Positions 24,859 through 32,565 of a stretch of DNA of 39,218 bases are shown one piece after another. Every line of letters starts with the position of its first letter. Position 1 is the first letter of the stretch. Both the position numbers and the translations under genes were made by a program. Source of the stretch: a virus; the IMG/VR virus record IMGVR_UViG_3300027746_001004, positions 1-39,218 of that record, one strand, 5' to 3'. Below the pieces are notes generated by a model, which worked only from the letters and a program-made list of their open reading frames with translations, did not search any database and was not told the DNA's origin.

Positions 24859-25260
24859 ATGAATCTTTCACCACACAACTTAAAACGCGCAATTCAAAAA
24901 TGGTACATTTCTTTAGTTAGATTATCAACTCCACCTATGCAAAAATCGGAATATGAGAGAGATTGTATTTCTATTTGTAAAAAACTTATCGATAAAGAAG
25001 AAACCATTTTATTATTAACCCCAATTTCTAATAAACGTTACATTAGAAATGAAGAACATCAAATATTTGTTATTTTAGAGGGTAACAACGTTAAGGTAAT
25101 TAACCACGTATATTCTTATACGGTTTTTTTAGAAAAAAATTGTTGGGAAAATCTTGTATCTATGTTTGATAATGAGGTAGAAAAACGTAGAGAAATTTTT
25201 GAAAAAGAAATTACGTCAAACATTAAACATTCACTTCAAAATATATTACATAGCATCTAA
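24859..25260 (+). CDS. Hypothetical protein behind a host-type promoter
   Basis: A 133-residue protein, not recognised. It starts MNLSPHNLKRAIQKWYISLV (basic amphipathic helix), contains a mixed alpha/beta middle (IFVILEGNNVKVINHVYSYT) and ends in a long charged helix (FDNEVEKRREIFEKEITSNI). Two cysteines (DCISICKK) lie near residue 37. It is overlapped by one base by the next gene. The upstream promoter of bacterial type suggests early or constitutive expression, perhaps in host take-over, but no function can be assigned. Confidence 0.7.
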   Translation: MNLSPHNLKRAIQKWYISLVRLSTPPMQKSEYERDCISICKKLIDKEETILLLTPISNKRYIRNEEHQIFVILEGNNVKVINHVYSYTVFLEKNCWENLVSMFDNEVEKRREIFEKEITSNIKHSLQNILHSI

Positions 25261-25562
25261 TGAAAAACAATTCTTTCAAATATACGTTTTATTTTGGGCT
25301 GTTAATTATATTAATAGTATGTGCGTTAATTACATCAGTTTCAATTAACATTTATAAAACAATTTATAATAATAACCCAATTAAGAAAGAGAAAATTGAA
25401 GTTATTGAAACGCCAATAACCTTTGAAAAAGAAATTATACACGATACTCTTTTTATTGAACGTCCAAAACCAATTAATGTTTTAATACCAAAAAAAGAAA
25501 CTAAATTAATTCAACCTAAAAAAATAGATACAACATCATTTAATGATAGTGTTATCAAATAG
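25260..25562 (+). CDS. Small single-pass membrane protein
   Basis: A 100-residue protein with one N-terminal membrane segment at about residues 8-30 (YTFYFGLLIILIVCALITSV), then a Lys/Pro/Ile-rich tail (FIERPKPINVLIPKKETKL). The topology suggests a short cytoplasmic start with the tail outside the inner membrane. The proline-rich periplasmic tail is reminiscent of inner-membrane spanins or TonB-like tethers, but no specific motif supports either. It is transcribed with the previous gene and its end overlaps the convergent minus-strand gene by eight bases. Confidence 0.65.
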   Translation: MKNNSFKYTFYFGLLIILIVCALITSVSINIYKTIYNNNPIKKEKIEVIETPITFEKEIIHDTLFIERPKPINVLIPKKETKLIQPKKIDTTSFNDSVIK

Positions 25563-26247
25563 ATGTTTTATATTCATTAAGAACATTTTTTATTACGTCC
25601 TTTAATGATTCATTTTTTGGTTTGTAAGATACCATAGTTGGTTTATTACCTGTACCAACTTTTGGGTCTTTTTTCTCTTCTTTTCTTTTTTGAGCACACG
25701 CAGATTTCTTTTCAGAATCACTCATTTTAGATGCAACCCCTGCGGCTCTACATTTTGGATATCCTTTATCTGAAGATTCAGGTCTTCCACATGGTGGGTG
25801 ACCACCACCTTCTTTTTTTCTACAAATATTAACCCAAGGACCTTTTGGTTGTGACGAACCTTTTGGTTTTTTCTTTGTTCCAAACCAAACAGCTAAATCT
25901 TCTTTAAGTGGTCCAACCGCTTGTTGTATGATTTTCTCAGGGTCTTCAATATCCGCAACATTACTCCCATCTTCATCATTTTGACCAGTATAGAAACTTT
26001 TTAGGTATCTATCCACTTGAGCAATTCTATCTGTCCTTTTTTCTATTCGAGCTCGTTCTTCAGGTGTTTCTTTAAAATCACCGTCAGCTTCTTCATATGC
26101 CAACTCTGCATTATTATAACTATAAACAGGATTAGTAAATGGTGCAACTTGGTCTTCTGTCCACGGTTGTGGAGATAATACTATTGGTACTTTGAAGTTT
26201 CCCGCACTTCCCGAACCTGTGGCTTCACTAATTCTATTTCTTTTCAT
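25555..26247 (-). CDS. Cys-rich putative head protein with gp21-type cleavage site at residue 8
   Basis: A 230-residue protein. It opens MKRNRISE-ATGSG; ISE before Ala matches the T4 prohead-protease rule and mirrors the protease's own start (MKQLRILE-A). Residues ~125-190 include WFGTKKKPKGSS, WVNICRKKEGGGHPPCGRP and GYPKCRAAGVAS, a Cys/Lys/Gly pattern I recall from the DUF5872-type domain found in phage and giant-virus proteins; not verified. The C terminus SLKDVIKNVLNEYKTSI is an amphipathic helix like those in the scaffold. A TATTTATA motif lies eight bases upstream. A DNA-binding internal head protein is the inference. Confidence 0.6.
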   Translation of the reverse strand: MKRNRISEATGSGSAGNFKVPIVLSPQPWTEDQVAPFTNPVYSYNNAELAYEEADGDFKETPEERARIEKRTDRIAQVDRYLKSFYTGQNDEDGSNVADIEDPEKIIQQAVGPLKEDLAVWFGTKKKPKGSSQPKGPWVNICRKKEGGGHPPCGRPESSDKGYPKCRAAGVASKMSDSEKKSACAQKRKEEKKDPKVGTGNKPTMVSYKPKNESLKDVIKNVLNEYKTSI

Positions 26248-26255
26248 ATACTTAC

Positions 26256-26263
26256 TATAAATA
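26256..26263 (-). promoter_or_regulatory. Putative late promoter, TATTTATA (minus) / TATAAATA (plus)
   Basis: In the 31-base gap between divergent genes. On the minus strand TATTTATAGT lies eight bases before the ATG at 26247. On the plus strand the same bases read TATAAATA, 15 bases before the ATG at 26279. Because the two strands read as the motif of this phage and that of T4 respectively, the element might serve either gene. Confidence 0.5.
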
Positions 26264-26278
26264 TATCGTTAATACATT

Positions 26279-26485
26279 ATGGAACAAGAAAAACAACCAA
26301 TCGCCTTTCTATTTGAGGACGTTGCAATATACAAACCTGAAGATATTGAAAATCTAATAGATAACTTAACAGAAGAACAGGCAAAATTTATGTTAATTAG
26401 AGCCGTTCAAATGGCATATAAGAATGGATTATATTCGTTAACCGAATCTGAAATTGTTTCTAAATCACTTAGAATGCTAAAATAA
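26279..26485 (+). CDS. Hypothetical small protein
   Basis: A 68-residue acidic protein, not recognised: MEQEKQPIAFLFEDVAIYKP, then two helices (IENLIDNLTEEQAKFMLIRA, ESEIVSKSLRMLK). It is flanked upstream by the divergent TATAAATA/TATTTATA element and downstream by a strong bidirectional terminator, so it is a single-gene transcription unit. Confidence 0.7.
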   Translation: MEQEKQPIAFLFEDVAIYKPEDIENLIDNLTEEQAKFMLIRAVQMAYKNGLYSLTESEIVSKSLRMLK

Positions 26486-26515
26486 AAAAAGGGGTCTCAC
26501 GGAACCCCTTTTTTT
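26484..26515. terminator. Bidirectional Rho-independent terminator
   Basis: A run of A, the stem GGGGT, loop CTCACGGA, stem ACCCC, then a run of T. It lies between convergent genes ending at 26485 (plus) and 26521 (minus). A/T runs on both sides make it functional in either direction. Confidence 0.85.
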
Positions 26516-26520
26516 ATATC

Positions 26521-27294
26521 TTACAATTTTTTACCACAAGACGGACAAAATTTATATTTTGATTTTGTCTTGATACCACATTCGGTACAGTAATGTTTAA
26601 TATCCTCTGTGGTGACATTTTTATTACCTAATGGTAATATTTTAAATCTTATAGAGTTAGATACCAAAAAATTAAAAGTTTGATTTGATGAATTGGTAAA
26701 TTGTTGATTTGATTTTTCACCTTTTTCAACCCTACCTGTTTCAATAGATTTTTTAGATTTAACACTTCTAATGTTTGGACCTTCAACTGTATTGGTCAGA
26801 CTATTAAGAGATGTGGTAGAAACATATGTAGTTGATGAGTTATTGGTAAAAGTTATATCACCATAATATGGAGAACCTGTATTAATAGTTGTCCAACCAC
26901 TACCCCAATTTCCACCTGAAAGGTGAGGGTAAATCCTAACTTCCTGTTCATCGTAGAACTCAACCATTACATCTCCATTTAAGTCAATTGCATCACGATT
27001 CTCGGACGTATCTTTAACTTCATAGGTACTGAACTCAAACTTGTTATTTGAGTCAAGGAAACGTTCTAAAAACACCCTTTGACCTGGTCGTAAAATAATA
27101 CCACTTTTAGAGATATACTGACCATTCAGTTTGATTTTACAAAGAACCGATGTTTGTTTTGGATTATGAATTTCGAATTCGAAATTATCTTTGTCGTTAA
27201 GGAATACGACATTACCATTGTAGATTTTTAAACGCGACTTTTTCTTTGTGATGTGAGCAGTCGGCTTGCTCGCGCTAGTTGTTGTGTAATACAT
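26521..27294 (-). CDS. Putative virion protein with C-terminal zinc ribbon
   Basis: From the ATG at 27294 the protein is 257 residues, starting MYYTTTSASKPTAHITKKKS; an upstream in-frame TTG at 27363 would add 23 residues but is a poor start. The body is beta-rich with Asn/Ser/Thr (YYGDITFTNNSSTTYVSTTS). The last ~25 residues form a zinc ribbon: CTEC, ten residues, then CPSC, then GKKL. It lies downstream of the capsid gene beyond a terminator and has its own TATTTATT element ~106 bases upstream. It could be a capsid decoration or other virion protein; function not established. Confidence 0.6.
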   Translation of the reverse strand: MYYTTTSASKPTAHITKKKSRLKIYNGNVVFLNDKDNFEFEIHNPKQTSVLCKIKLNGQYISKSGIILRPGQRVFLERFLDSNNKFEFSTYEVKDTSENRDAIDLNGDVMVEFYDEQEVRIYPHLSGGNWGSGWTTINTGSPYYGDITFTNNSSTTYVSTTSLNSLTNTVEGPNIRSVKSKKSIETGRVEKGEKSNQQFTNSSNQTFNFLVSNSIRFKILPLGNKNVTTEDIKHYCTECGIKTKSKYKFCPSCGKKL

Positions 27295-27400
27295 TTTTTT
27301 TTTAATTTTATAATAGTTAATGACTATGTTACCAATACCTTTGTGTCCGTGAACACTCAACAACTTCTTAGGGTTGGGGACTGATAATCTAAAATCTAAT

Positions 27401-27408
27401 AATAAATA
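27401..27408 (-). promoter_or_regulatory. Putative late promoter (TATTTATT, one mismatch)
   Basis: On the minus strand TATTTATTATT lies between the capsid-gene terminator and the zinc-ribbon gene, differing from TATTTATA at the last base. If it starts transcription, the leader to the ATG at 27294 is about 100 bases, unusually long for this phage. Confidence 0.4.
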
Positions 27409-27433
27409 TATACAATTTAATTTTCCTGTAAAT

Positions 27434-27465
27434 AAAAAAAGGAGACAATTTCTTGTCCCCTTTTT
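27434..27465 (-). terminator. Rho-independent terminator after major capsid gene
   Basis: On the minus strand, GGGGACAA, loop GAAA, TTGTCTCC (one mismatched pair), followed by seven T. It begins ~22 bases after the capsid stop codon. Likely limits read-through of very high capsid transcription. Confidence 0.8.
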
Positions 27466-27486
27466 GGTATCTAAATAAGATATTGA

Positions 27487-29292
27487 TTATCTCAATTCTC
27501 TTAAATCGAATGTACGTACACCATCAACCGTGATACGTCCGTAGAAACGGTTATTAACCATTTTCTTAGCGTATCTCGTCATTATACCTTTGATAGGTGT
27601 AAAGTTGAATGGATTGTACATTGTAGGTGTTAATTGTAGAGGTACATACGGTGCGTAGATATAACCTGTGTCAAGTAAAGACGTACCTTTGTGACCCAAC
27701 AACACTTGGTTTGGTGGGAAGTAAGGGTCTCTATACACTTGGTAACGACCAGCTAATGTACCAACTCTTTCAATACCCATGTTGTATTGGTCTTGCTCAG
27801 GAGCTGCATTTGATACGTGGAAGTACTCCAAGTCATCAAAGATAGCACTGATTTCAGAAGAAACAACAATCCAGTTAGCTCCACCTCTTAAGGTAGATTT
27901 GTGGATTTGAGCCGAAATTTGGTTGATAGCTGTAATCAACGTTTGATTCCAGTCTTTTTGAGTGTAAGGAACTGCACTTGAACCAAGACGTTTCCAACCA
28001 TTGTAATCCCAACGTAAGTTCCAAGCCGCACCTTTACGTAAATCTCTTAAGATTTCACGGTCGATTTCAGCCGCAACTTGCTCAGATAATAAAGCTGTTA
28101 ATTCAGCTTCAGCATCGATGTTGTGGAATGCTGCAACGTCTTGTGCCATTTCTGGAGACCATTGAGCTCTTAATTTTCTTTCTGTTACAGAAACTGTAAC
28201 TGACATAAGGTCGAAAGATACCTCACCAATTCTATCTTCAAATTCTAAGTTTTTGTAGATTCTGTAAGTTGCAGTAAATGCATCATTACTTGTTGTATCT
28301 GAAGAGAATGTTGAACCTGTGTAACCGTCCATAGAACCACCACAAGTAATACAAACTGGTACTTGTAAATCAACTTCTAAGTAGATTTTACCTTCAGCAT
28401 CACACATGTTGTCATATTGACCACCATCAGTTTTACTGTTAGGGAATACTAACGTAGAGTTGTTATTACCGTATTGTACAATACCTTTACCATATCTTTG
28501 AGTTACAACTCTAAATAAGTAAGGGTTACTTGTGTTTCCTGAAGTGTAGTTATTACCTGCAACACCATAGATAGTTAAATCAGATAAAAACGCTTCGTTA
28601 TCCATTGGTTGACCATCAGGACCGATTAATTTACCAGCACCATCAGCTGCAAAACCTGACATAACAATAAGAACTTTTCTATAGTTGTCTGTAGTGTAAG
28701 CTGAAGGAACCAATTGGTCTGCTAACCAAGATACAGTTACAACTGGAGCTGTGATTGCAGAATATTGTCCTTTAGAATAGTCGAATAAACCTGGTGGGTC
28801 TAACGCTGGTTCGTTACCTTCGTAGAATCTATCGTAAAGGTCTTTAGTGTTGTTGTAGTCATAACCACTGTTTGGTGTTTGGTCAGCCGCAGCGTTTGGT
28901 GAACCATAAGGTGGGTAGTGAATACCTGTAGTAGCTAAGTTAGCTGGGTCAGTGTAAGCCTGAATGTTAGGTACAAAGTAAAATAATTTACCGATAGGTA
29001 AGTTCATTGCTTGTACTGATACGATGTCATTCGCTAATAATTTAGAGAATACACGTCTTACAATTGGGAAAACAACTGTTTCAAATGCACCTGTGTCAGA
29101 TGTAGATGATGCTTCGTTAATTAAGAACGATGCTTGGTTTTCGTATAATTGTGCTACGTTTTCTCTCATGTGACCTTTAAGACCTTCTAAAAAGCCTAAT
29201 TTGTCCCATTTGTTGATTGTGTCTTCTTTGATAACTTTAAGGTGTTTTAACCCGATGTTACCTACAAGACCTGATTCTAATAATGCTCCCAT
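27487..29292 (-). CDS. 23: Major capsid protein, T4 gp23-like
   Basis: A 601-residue capsid protein. TGAFETVVFPIVRRVFSKLLAND at ~67-89, followed by QAMNLPIGKLFYFVPN, is the conserved gp23 block (GAFETVVFPIVRRVFP...QPM..PTG). Downstream YFHVSNAAPEQDQYNMGIERVGT and VYRDPYFPPNQVLLGHKG match the C-terminal part. INE60 before Ala61 fits the prohead-protease cleavage rule and corresponds to T4 gp23 cleavage after residue 65, so ~60 residues should be removed at maturation. Codon use is more G/C-rich than in neighbouring genes, as expected for a highly expressed gene. A terminator follows. Confidence 0.95.
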   Translation of the reverse strand: MGALLESGLVGNIGLKHLKVIKEDTINKWDKLGFLEGLKGHMRENVAQLYENQASFLINEASSTSDTGAFETVVFPIVRRVFSKLLANDIVSVQAMNLPIGKLFYFVPNIQAYTDPANLATTGIHYPPYGSPNAAADQTPNSGYDYNNTKDLYDRFYEGNEPALDPPGLFDYSKGQYSAITAPVVTVSWLADQLVPSAYTTDNYRKVLIVMSGFAADGAGKLIGPDGQPMDNEAFLSDLTIYGVAGNNYTSGNTSNPYLFRVVTQRYGKGIVQYGNNNSTLVFPNSKTDGGQYDNMCDAEGKIYLEVDLQVPVCITCGGSMDGYTGSTFSSDTTSNDAFTATYRIYKNLEFEDRIGEVSFDLMSVTVSVTERKLRAQWSPEMAQDVAAFHNIDAEAELTALLSEQVAAEIDREILRDLRKGAAWNLRWDYNGWKRLGSSAVPYTQKDWNQTLITAINQISAQIHKSTLRGGANWIVVSSEISAIFDDLEYFHVSNAAPEQDQYNMGIERVGTLAGRYQVYRDPYFPPNQVLLGHKGTSLLDTGYIYAPYVPLQLTPTMYNPFNFTPIKGIMTRYAKKMVNNRFYGRITVDGVRTFDLRELR

Positions 29293-29336
29293 TTTAGTAT
29301 TTGTTTTGTTTTTAAGTTTATTTTATTTTTATTTTT

Positions 29337-30896
29337 TTAACCTAATTTACCCATTAAGTCCTTCATTCTTAAGAATTGAGGATTTTCATAAGTTTTTGAT
29401 TCAATTAGAGTTGTTGATGAACCTGTAGAAACTGATTTGTTTAGTTTTGTTGCTACCGATTCGTTAATTGATTTTGTATCCACAGTATTTAATTCGTCTT
29501 TGATTGACTTATAAAGATTTTTAGATTCTTTTAAAGTTTCAACATCATCGAATCTTCTTAGGATGTTTATTTTTTCTTTTTTAGTGGTTGAGTGCTCTGT
29601 GAACAATCTTGTTGCGTAAGCTAAGTTTGAATTAAAGATTGCAACTTCGTTAAGTTTTTCTCTAAACACATTCAATGCTTTTCTGTACTCTTCATTCTTT
29701 TCTCTCAACATTCTAACTTCTTCTGAAGTAGTTGATTCAACTTTAACACCATTTTTACCATAAACATAGTTTCTGTTATTTGTGATGCCTTTTCTTAATC
29801 CTCTACCTTCTTTGGAACCCATTCCGTATGTTCTAGCTGCTTCTTTTGTTTCAGTTTTTTCAAAAGCTTTTTCTCCTTTAGAATTTGTCATACCTTTTTT
29901 AGTAGTGTAATCTTCTTTACCTTTCATGGTTTTAGATTTATCACCTCTATTCATTCCGTAATCACCTTCTTTAGTTTCTGCTTTAACAACTTTGGATTTA
30001 CCTCCCATATTTTCACCTTTCTTGTATTCAAATTTTGCTTTACCAGTACCAACTGATTTAGGACCTACTTTTTTCTTTTCATCAAATCCGCCTTTAGCTT
30101 TATCTTTGTAAGAAAATTTAGGACCTGAGCCCATTCCAACACCTTTAGGTTTGTAAGTTTCATTTGTTAAATCGTCCATGTCATCTTCTTCCCTCATTTC
30201 TGAATCATCCATCATTTCGTCATCATCATCGTCCATCATTTCGTCATCATCATCGTCCATCATTTCGTCATCATCATCGTCTAAAGTTATTTCATAAACA
30301 ACTTCTTCTTCATCGTCAAAATCTTCAACATCTGATGAATCACCATTATCAGAGAAAATAGCGTTAATAACGTCATCAACAGATTCATCTCGTTCGTCGT
30401 AATTCATATCGTCTTCTTGCATTAATTCGTCTTCTTCAGACTCACCAAGCTTAACAAGATATTCTACGTCAGCATCATCATCAGTTAAATGAACGTTTTC
30501 ACCATCTTTTTTTACAATGATACCGTCATCTTCACCCATAGCTTTGAATACTTTCAAGATTTCCTCGTCAGAAGCGTCAGTTAAATCTATTGGACTTTCT
30601 TCTGAATCCATGTCCATATCCATGTCAACATCCATATCCATATCCTCTTCATCAGAGTCCATGTCCATATCTGTATCGATATCCATTTCCATTTCATCGT
30701 TATCAGCATCCGTATCAACGTCTGCATCTAAATCAATCTCATTTTCATCATCCTGTTCAGAAAGAGATTCTTTTACTAATTGGTTGATTTCTTCCTTCAT
30801 AGTTGAAGCAAGTATTCCTTTTGCATTTTCGGCTATAGCTTCTTCAACTTGTCTCATTTGAATAAGAGCCTCTTGGACTAATTTGTTTTCTTTCAT
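29337..30896 (-). CDS. Acidic prohead scaffold/core protein (gp22-like position)
   Basis: A 519-residue, extremely acidic protein. The N-terminal ~48 residues are helical (KLVQEALIQMRQVEEAIAEN, EEINQLVKESLSEQDDEN). Residues ~50-245 are dominated by Asp/Glu/Met runs (DMDMDxD and DDDDDEMM repeats). Residues ~250-385 are Lys/Gly-rich with repeated GKAKFEYKKGENMG-like units. The C-terminal ~130 residues are coiled coil (EVRMLREKNEEYRKALNVFR). It sits between protease and capsid genes exactly as T4 gene 22, and its many LxE sites suit proteolytic removal. No sequence family assigned with certainty. Confidence 0.7.
   Translation of the reverse strand: MKENKLVQEALIQMRQVEEAIAENAKGILASTMKEEINQLVKESLSEQDDENEIDLDADVDTDADNDEMEMDIDTDMDMDSDEEDMDMDVDMDMDMDSEESPIDLTDASDEEILKVFKAMGEDDGIIVKKDGENVHLTDDDADVEYLVKLGESEEDELMQEDDMNYDERDESVDDVINAIFSDNGDSSDVEDFDDEEEVVYEITLDDDDDEMMDDDDDEMMDDDDDEMMDDSEMREEDDMDDLTNETYKPKGVGMGSGPKFSYKDKAKGGFDEKKKVGPKSVGTGKAKFEYKKGENMGGKSKVVKAETKEGDYGMNRGDKSKTMKGKEDYTTKKGMTNSKGEKAFEKTETKEAARTYGMGSKEGRGLRKGITNNRNYVYGKNGVKVESTTSEEVRMLREKNEEYRKALNVFREKLNEVAIFNSNLAYATRLFTEHSTTKKEKINILRRFDDVETLKESKNLYKSIKDELNTVDTKSINESVATKLNKSVSTGSSTTLIESKTYENPQFLRMKDLMGKLG
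30210..30281 (-). repeat. 24-bp tandem repeat, three perfect copies, inside the scaffold gene
   Basis: Three consecutive identical 24-base units (30210-30233, 30234-30257, 30258-30281) encode the eight-residue unit DDDDDEMM on the minus strand. In-frame length means copy number can change without frameshift. Partial degenerate units continue on both sides (ATCATCCATC, CGTCTAAAG). Confidence 0.9.
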
Positions 30897-30917
30897 GAAA
30901 ATCTATTATTTTTACAA

Positions 30918-30925
30918 TATAAATA
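30918..30925 (-). promoter_or_regulatory. Putative phage late promoter (TATTTATATT)
   Basis: On the minus strand TATTTATATTG lies 21 bases before the ATG of the scaffold gene (30896), within the intergenic gap. It would transcribe scaffold and capsid together, as no matching motif precedes the capsid gene itself. Confidence 0.6.
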
Positions 30926-31003
30926 GTGTCAAATAATAAAAAATTCACTTTTAGGGTAACACAATCTTAATTTTATTTTATGTAAAAAATTCGGAGCATA
31001 AAA

Positions 31004-31027
31004 AAAGTGGTCGATTATGACCACTTT
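31004..31027 (-). terminator. Rho-independent terminator upstream of scaffold gene
   Basis: Perfect 9-base stem AAAGTGGTC / GACCACTTT with a 6-base loop; on the minus strand it is followed by TTTTTTTATG. It ends the transcript of the protease/small-protein genes (31051-31989) before the scaffold-capsid unit begins. The rest of the 154-base gap is AT-rich with only the promoter motif. Confidence 0.85.
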
Positions 31028-31050
31028 AATTTAATTTGTTTAAAATTTAA

Positions 31051-31260
31051 TTATTCGATTACCTCATCAATTTTACTTTCTGATACTGAAGTAATTCTCC
31101 AATCATTTGTAAACCCTTGGTATTTTTCCGTAACCTTTGCTTCGACATCTGTTACTGAAAAACCTTTAACTAATTTCTCTTCTCTGATTTTTTTGATTTT
31201 ACCAGTATTCTCATCAGGTAAGTCATACTGAATTTTCGCTACAAAATATTTTTCGTCCAT
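31051..31260 (-). CDS. Small protein, DUF4494-like
   Basis: A 69-residue protein: YFVAKIQYDLPDENTGKIKK, REEKLVKGFSVTDVEAKVTE, then DWRITSVSESKIDEVIE. This 'V.....DE.GK.KK..E.YLV...S.TEAEA....' layout resembles DUF4494, a small protein of Bacteroidetes and their phages; the assignment is from memory. It lies six bases after the protease stop and just before a terminator, so it is made with the protease. Function unknown; the alpha/beta layout suggests a compact adaptor. Confidence 0.65.
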   Translation of the reverse strand: MDEKYFVAKIQYDLPDENTGKIKKIREEKLVKGFSVTDVEAKVTEKYQGFTNDWRITSVSESKIDEVIE

Positions 31261-31266
31261 AATTTA

Positions 31267-31989
31267 TTATTTTCCCAAATAATCGGTTAATTTTCTCATT
31301 AAGTCAACTCCTTTAGTTTGAAATTCCGAATTTTCAGGTGATTTGTATTTTTTTTCTTCTTCCAAGTTCTCTTCGTACTTATCTCTATCATCAGGATTCG
31401 TAAATAAATAAGCTCCTGGTGTTGATGGAGATGATACCAAATCAAAACAGATTAATTCAAAATCGTCTTGTACTTCATTTCTTTCACCAACCTTTTTCAA
31501 CGAACCTACACCTCTTGAAGAAACACCCATAGTAACACCTTGTCTCATTAAGTTAGCTGCTTGGTCTCCTTTAGTGGAAACAATACCTCTTTCATGAAAA
31601 CCTGGCGATGTTAACAATTTAAGTTTACCCATTAAGATATTTCTATCCCACCATATCTCTGTGATGATGTGAGATACCCTATCTAAGTCAATTAAAGACG
31701 ATTCAGGGTGATTAAGTTCTGAAGTGGATAAACCCTTTTCAATTGCTTTTTGATAGTTTATTGCTTCTCTCTTTAATATTCTTTCAGGATAAAATCTTCC
31801 GTTTCTATTTGGTGTATCGTATTTTTGTAATACCGCATAAAATTCAAAAGGATTTCTATAATCTAACTCCTTTGCTTCTCTTAACATCTCGGCGTTACGA
31901 ATATCTTTTGGTGATATCCAACCTGCGTCGGTTTCAACCAATATTCCATGACCTACTTCGCTTGCTTCTAAAATTCTTAATTGTTTCAT
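31267..31989 (-). CDS. 21: Prohead core protease, T4 gp21-like
   Basis: A 240-residue serine protease of the herpesvirus-assemblin-like fold. KYDTPNRNGRFYPERIL (56-72) is the conserved N-terminal block. ELNHPES at 91-97 supplies the catalytic His94, and VTMGVSSRGVGSL at 152-164 supplies the catalytic serine (S157/S158). DFELICFDLVSSPSTPGAYL at 176-195 is the conserved strand pair (V.DVV..PS.P.A). It cuts head proteins after [I/L]-x-E during maturation. Its own start, MKQLRILE before Ala9, is a plausible self-cleavage site. A TATTTATC element lies 13 bases upstream. Confidence 0.93.
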   Translation of the reverse strand: MKQLRILEASEVGHGILVETDAGWISPKDIRNAEMLREAKELDYRNPFEFYAVLQKYDTPNRNGRFYPERILKREAINYQKAIEKGLSTSELNHPESSLIDLDRVSHIITEIWWDRNILMGKLKLLTSPGFHERGIVSTKGDQAANLMRQGVTMGVSSRGVGSLKKVGERNEVQDDFELICFDLVSSPSTPGAYLFTNPDDRDKYEENLEEEKKYKSPENSEFQTKGVDLMRKLTDYLGK

Positions 31990-32002
31990 GAATTCTTTTT
32001 AA

Positions 32003-32010
32003 GATAAATA
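32003..32010 (-). promoter_or_regulatory. Putative late promoter (TATTTATC, one mismatch)
   Basis: On the minus strand TATTTATCTT, 13 bases before the protease ATG at 31989, in the 45-base gap after the 143-residue hypothetical gene. It differs from TATTTATA at one base. Confidence 0.4.
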
Positions 32011-32034
32011 TACGATATTACTATCTTTTTAATA

Positions 32035-32466
32035 TTAATCGTTTTTAGAAGGTGAAAATTCGAAGTATTTGTTTTGGATTACATTCTCTTTAACTATGTT
32101 TTTAATGATTGCTTTAACCGAATCTTTTATTTCAGGACATTTAAAATCTATTTCATTGTTGGTATATAAATTAACCTCTAAGTTTAAAAAAGATTTTTTA
32201 CCGTGTGAAATACCACTTGTCCTAAGGTCCAAATCAACTATACTTTGTTCTTTAAATAATTCGTGGTTTATTGAGTTGAATACCGAATGTTTAATATCTC
32301 GGCTAAGATTACAAACAACTCTATTCCAATTGTTATGTTCAAATTTAGGTGTTACCCATGATTGTATGTTAATGTATAATGATTTTAAATTTTTTGAATC
32401 TACTGTTCCGTAGACAGATTTAATTGGATTATACAGATTTAACTTTACACTTTTTCCTTTTTTCAT
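32035..32466 (-). CDS. Hypothetical protein in the head module
   Basis: A 143-residue protein, not recognised. A basic start (MKKGKSVKLNLYNPIKSVYG) leads into SLYINIQSWVTPKFEHNNWN, then SFLNLEVNLYTNNEIDFKCP, with alternating strands, and a helical C terminus (VKAIIKNIVKENVIQNKYFE). The strand pattern and two Lys-rich ends give no enzymatic signature. It lies between portal and protease where T4 has the prohead core genes 67 and 68, but it shows no acidic core-protein composition. Confidence 0.7.
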   Translation of the reverse strand: MKKGKSVKLNLYNPIKSVYGTVDSKNLKSLYINIQSWVTPKFEHNNWNRVVCNLSRDIKHSVFNSINHELFKEQSIVDLDLRTSGISHGKKSFLNLEVNLYTNNEIDFKCPEIKDSVKAIIKNIVKENVIQNKYFEFSPSKND

Positions 32467-32488
32467 TAAGTTTCATATTGTCAATGTT

Positions 32489-32496
32489 TATTTATT
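32489..32496 (+). promoter_or_regulatory. Weak late-promoter-like element upstream of bS21 gene
   Basis: TATTTATT on the plus strand, one mismatch from TATTTATA, 69 bases before the ATG at 32566. A second near-match, TATTTGTATT, directly abuts the start (32554-32563). Either could express the isolated plus-strand bS21 gene; neither is convincing alone. Confidence 0.3.
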
Positions 32497-32565
32497 TGTT
32501 AAAATAATAATAAAAATTAGTTCTATTGTCAAAAACTTTCTGAAATATTAAGATATTTGTATTAT

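Noticed and set aside
27295-27363. TTG-initiated N-terminal extension of the zinc-ribbon protein
   Set aside because: The extension is unlike the rest of the protein, and an ATG at 27294 follows an A-rich leader as in other genes here.
30210-30281. Short tandem repeats as a possible CRISPR array or origin iterons
   Set aside because: Units are directly adjacent with no spacers and keep the reading frame of an acidic protein repeat.
30517-30861. Ser-rich open frame on the plus strand opposite the scaffold gene
   Set aside because: It is the antisense shadow of Asp/Met/Glu codon runs (GAT/ATG give ATC/CAT), with no start context or neighbours on that strand.
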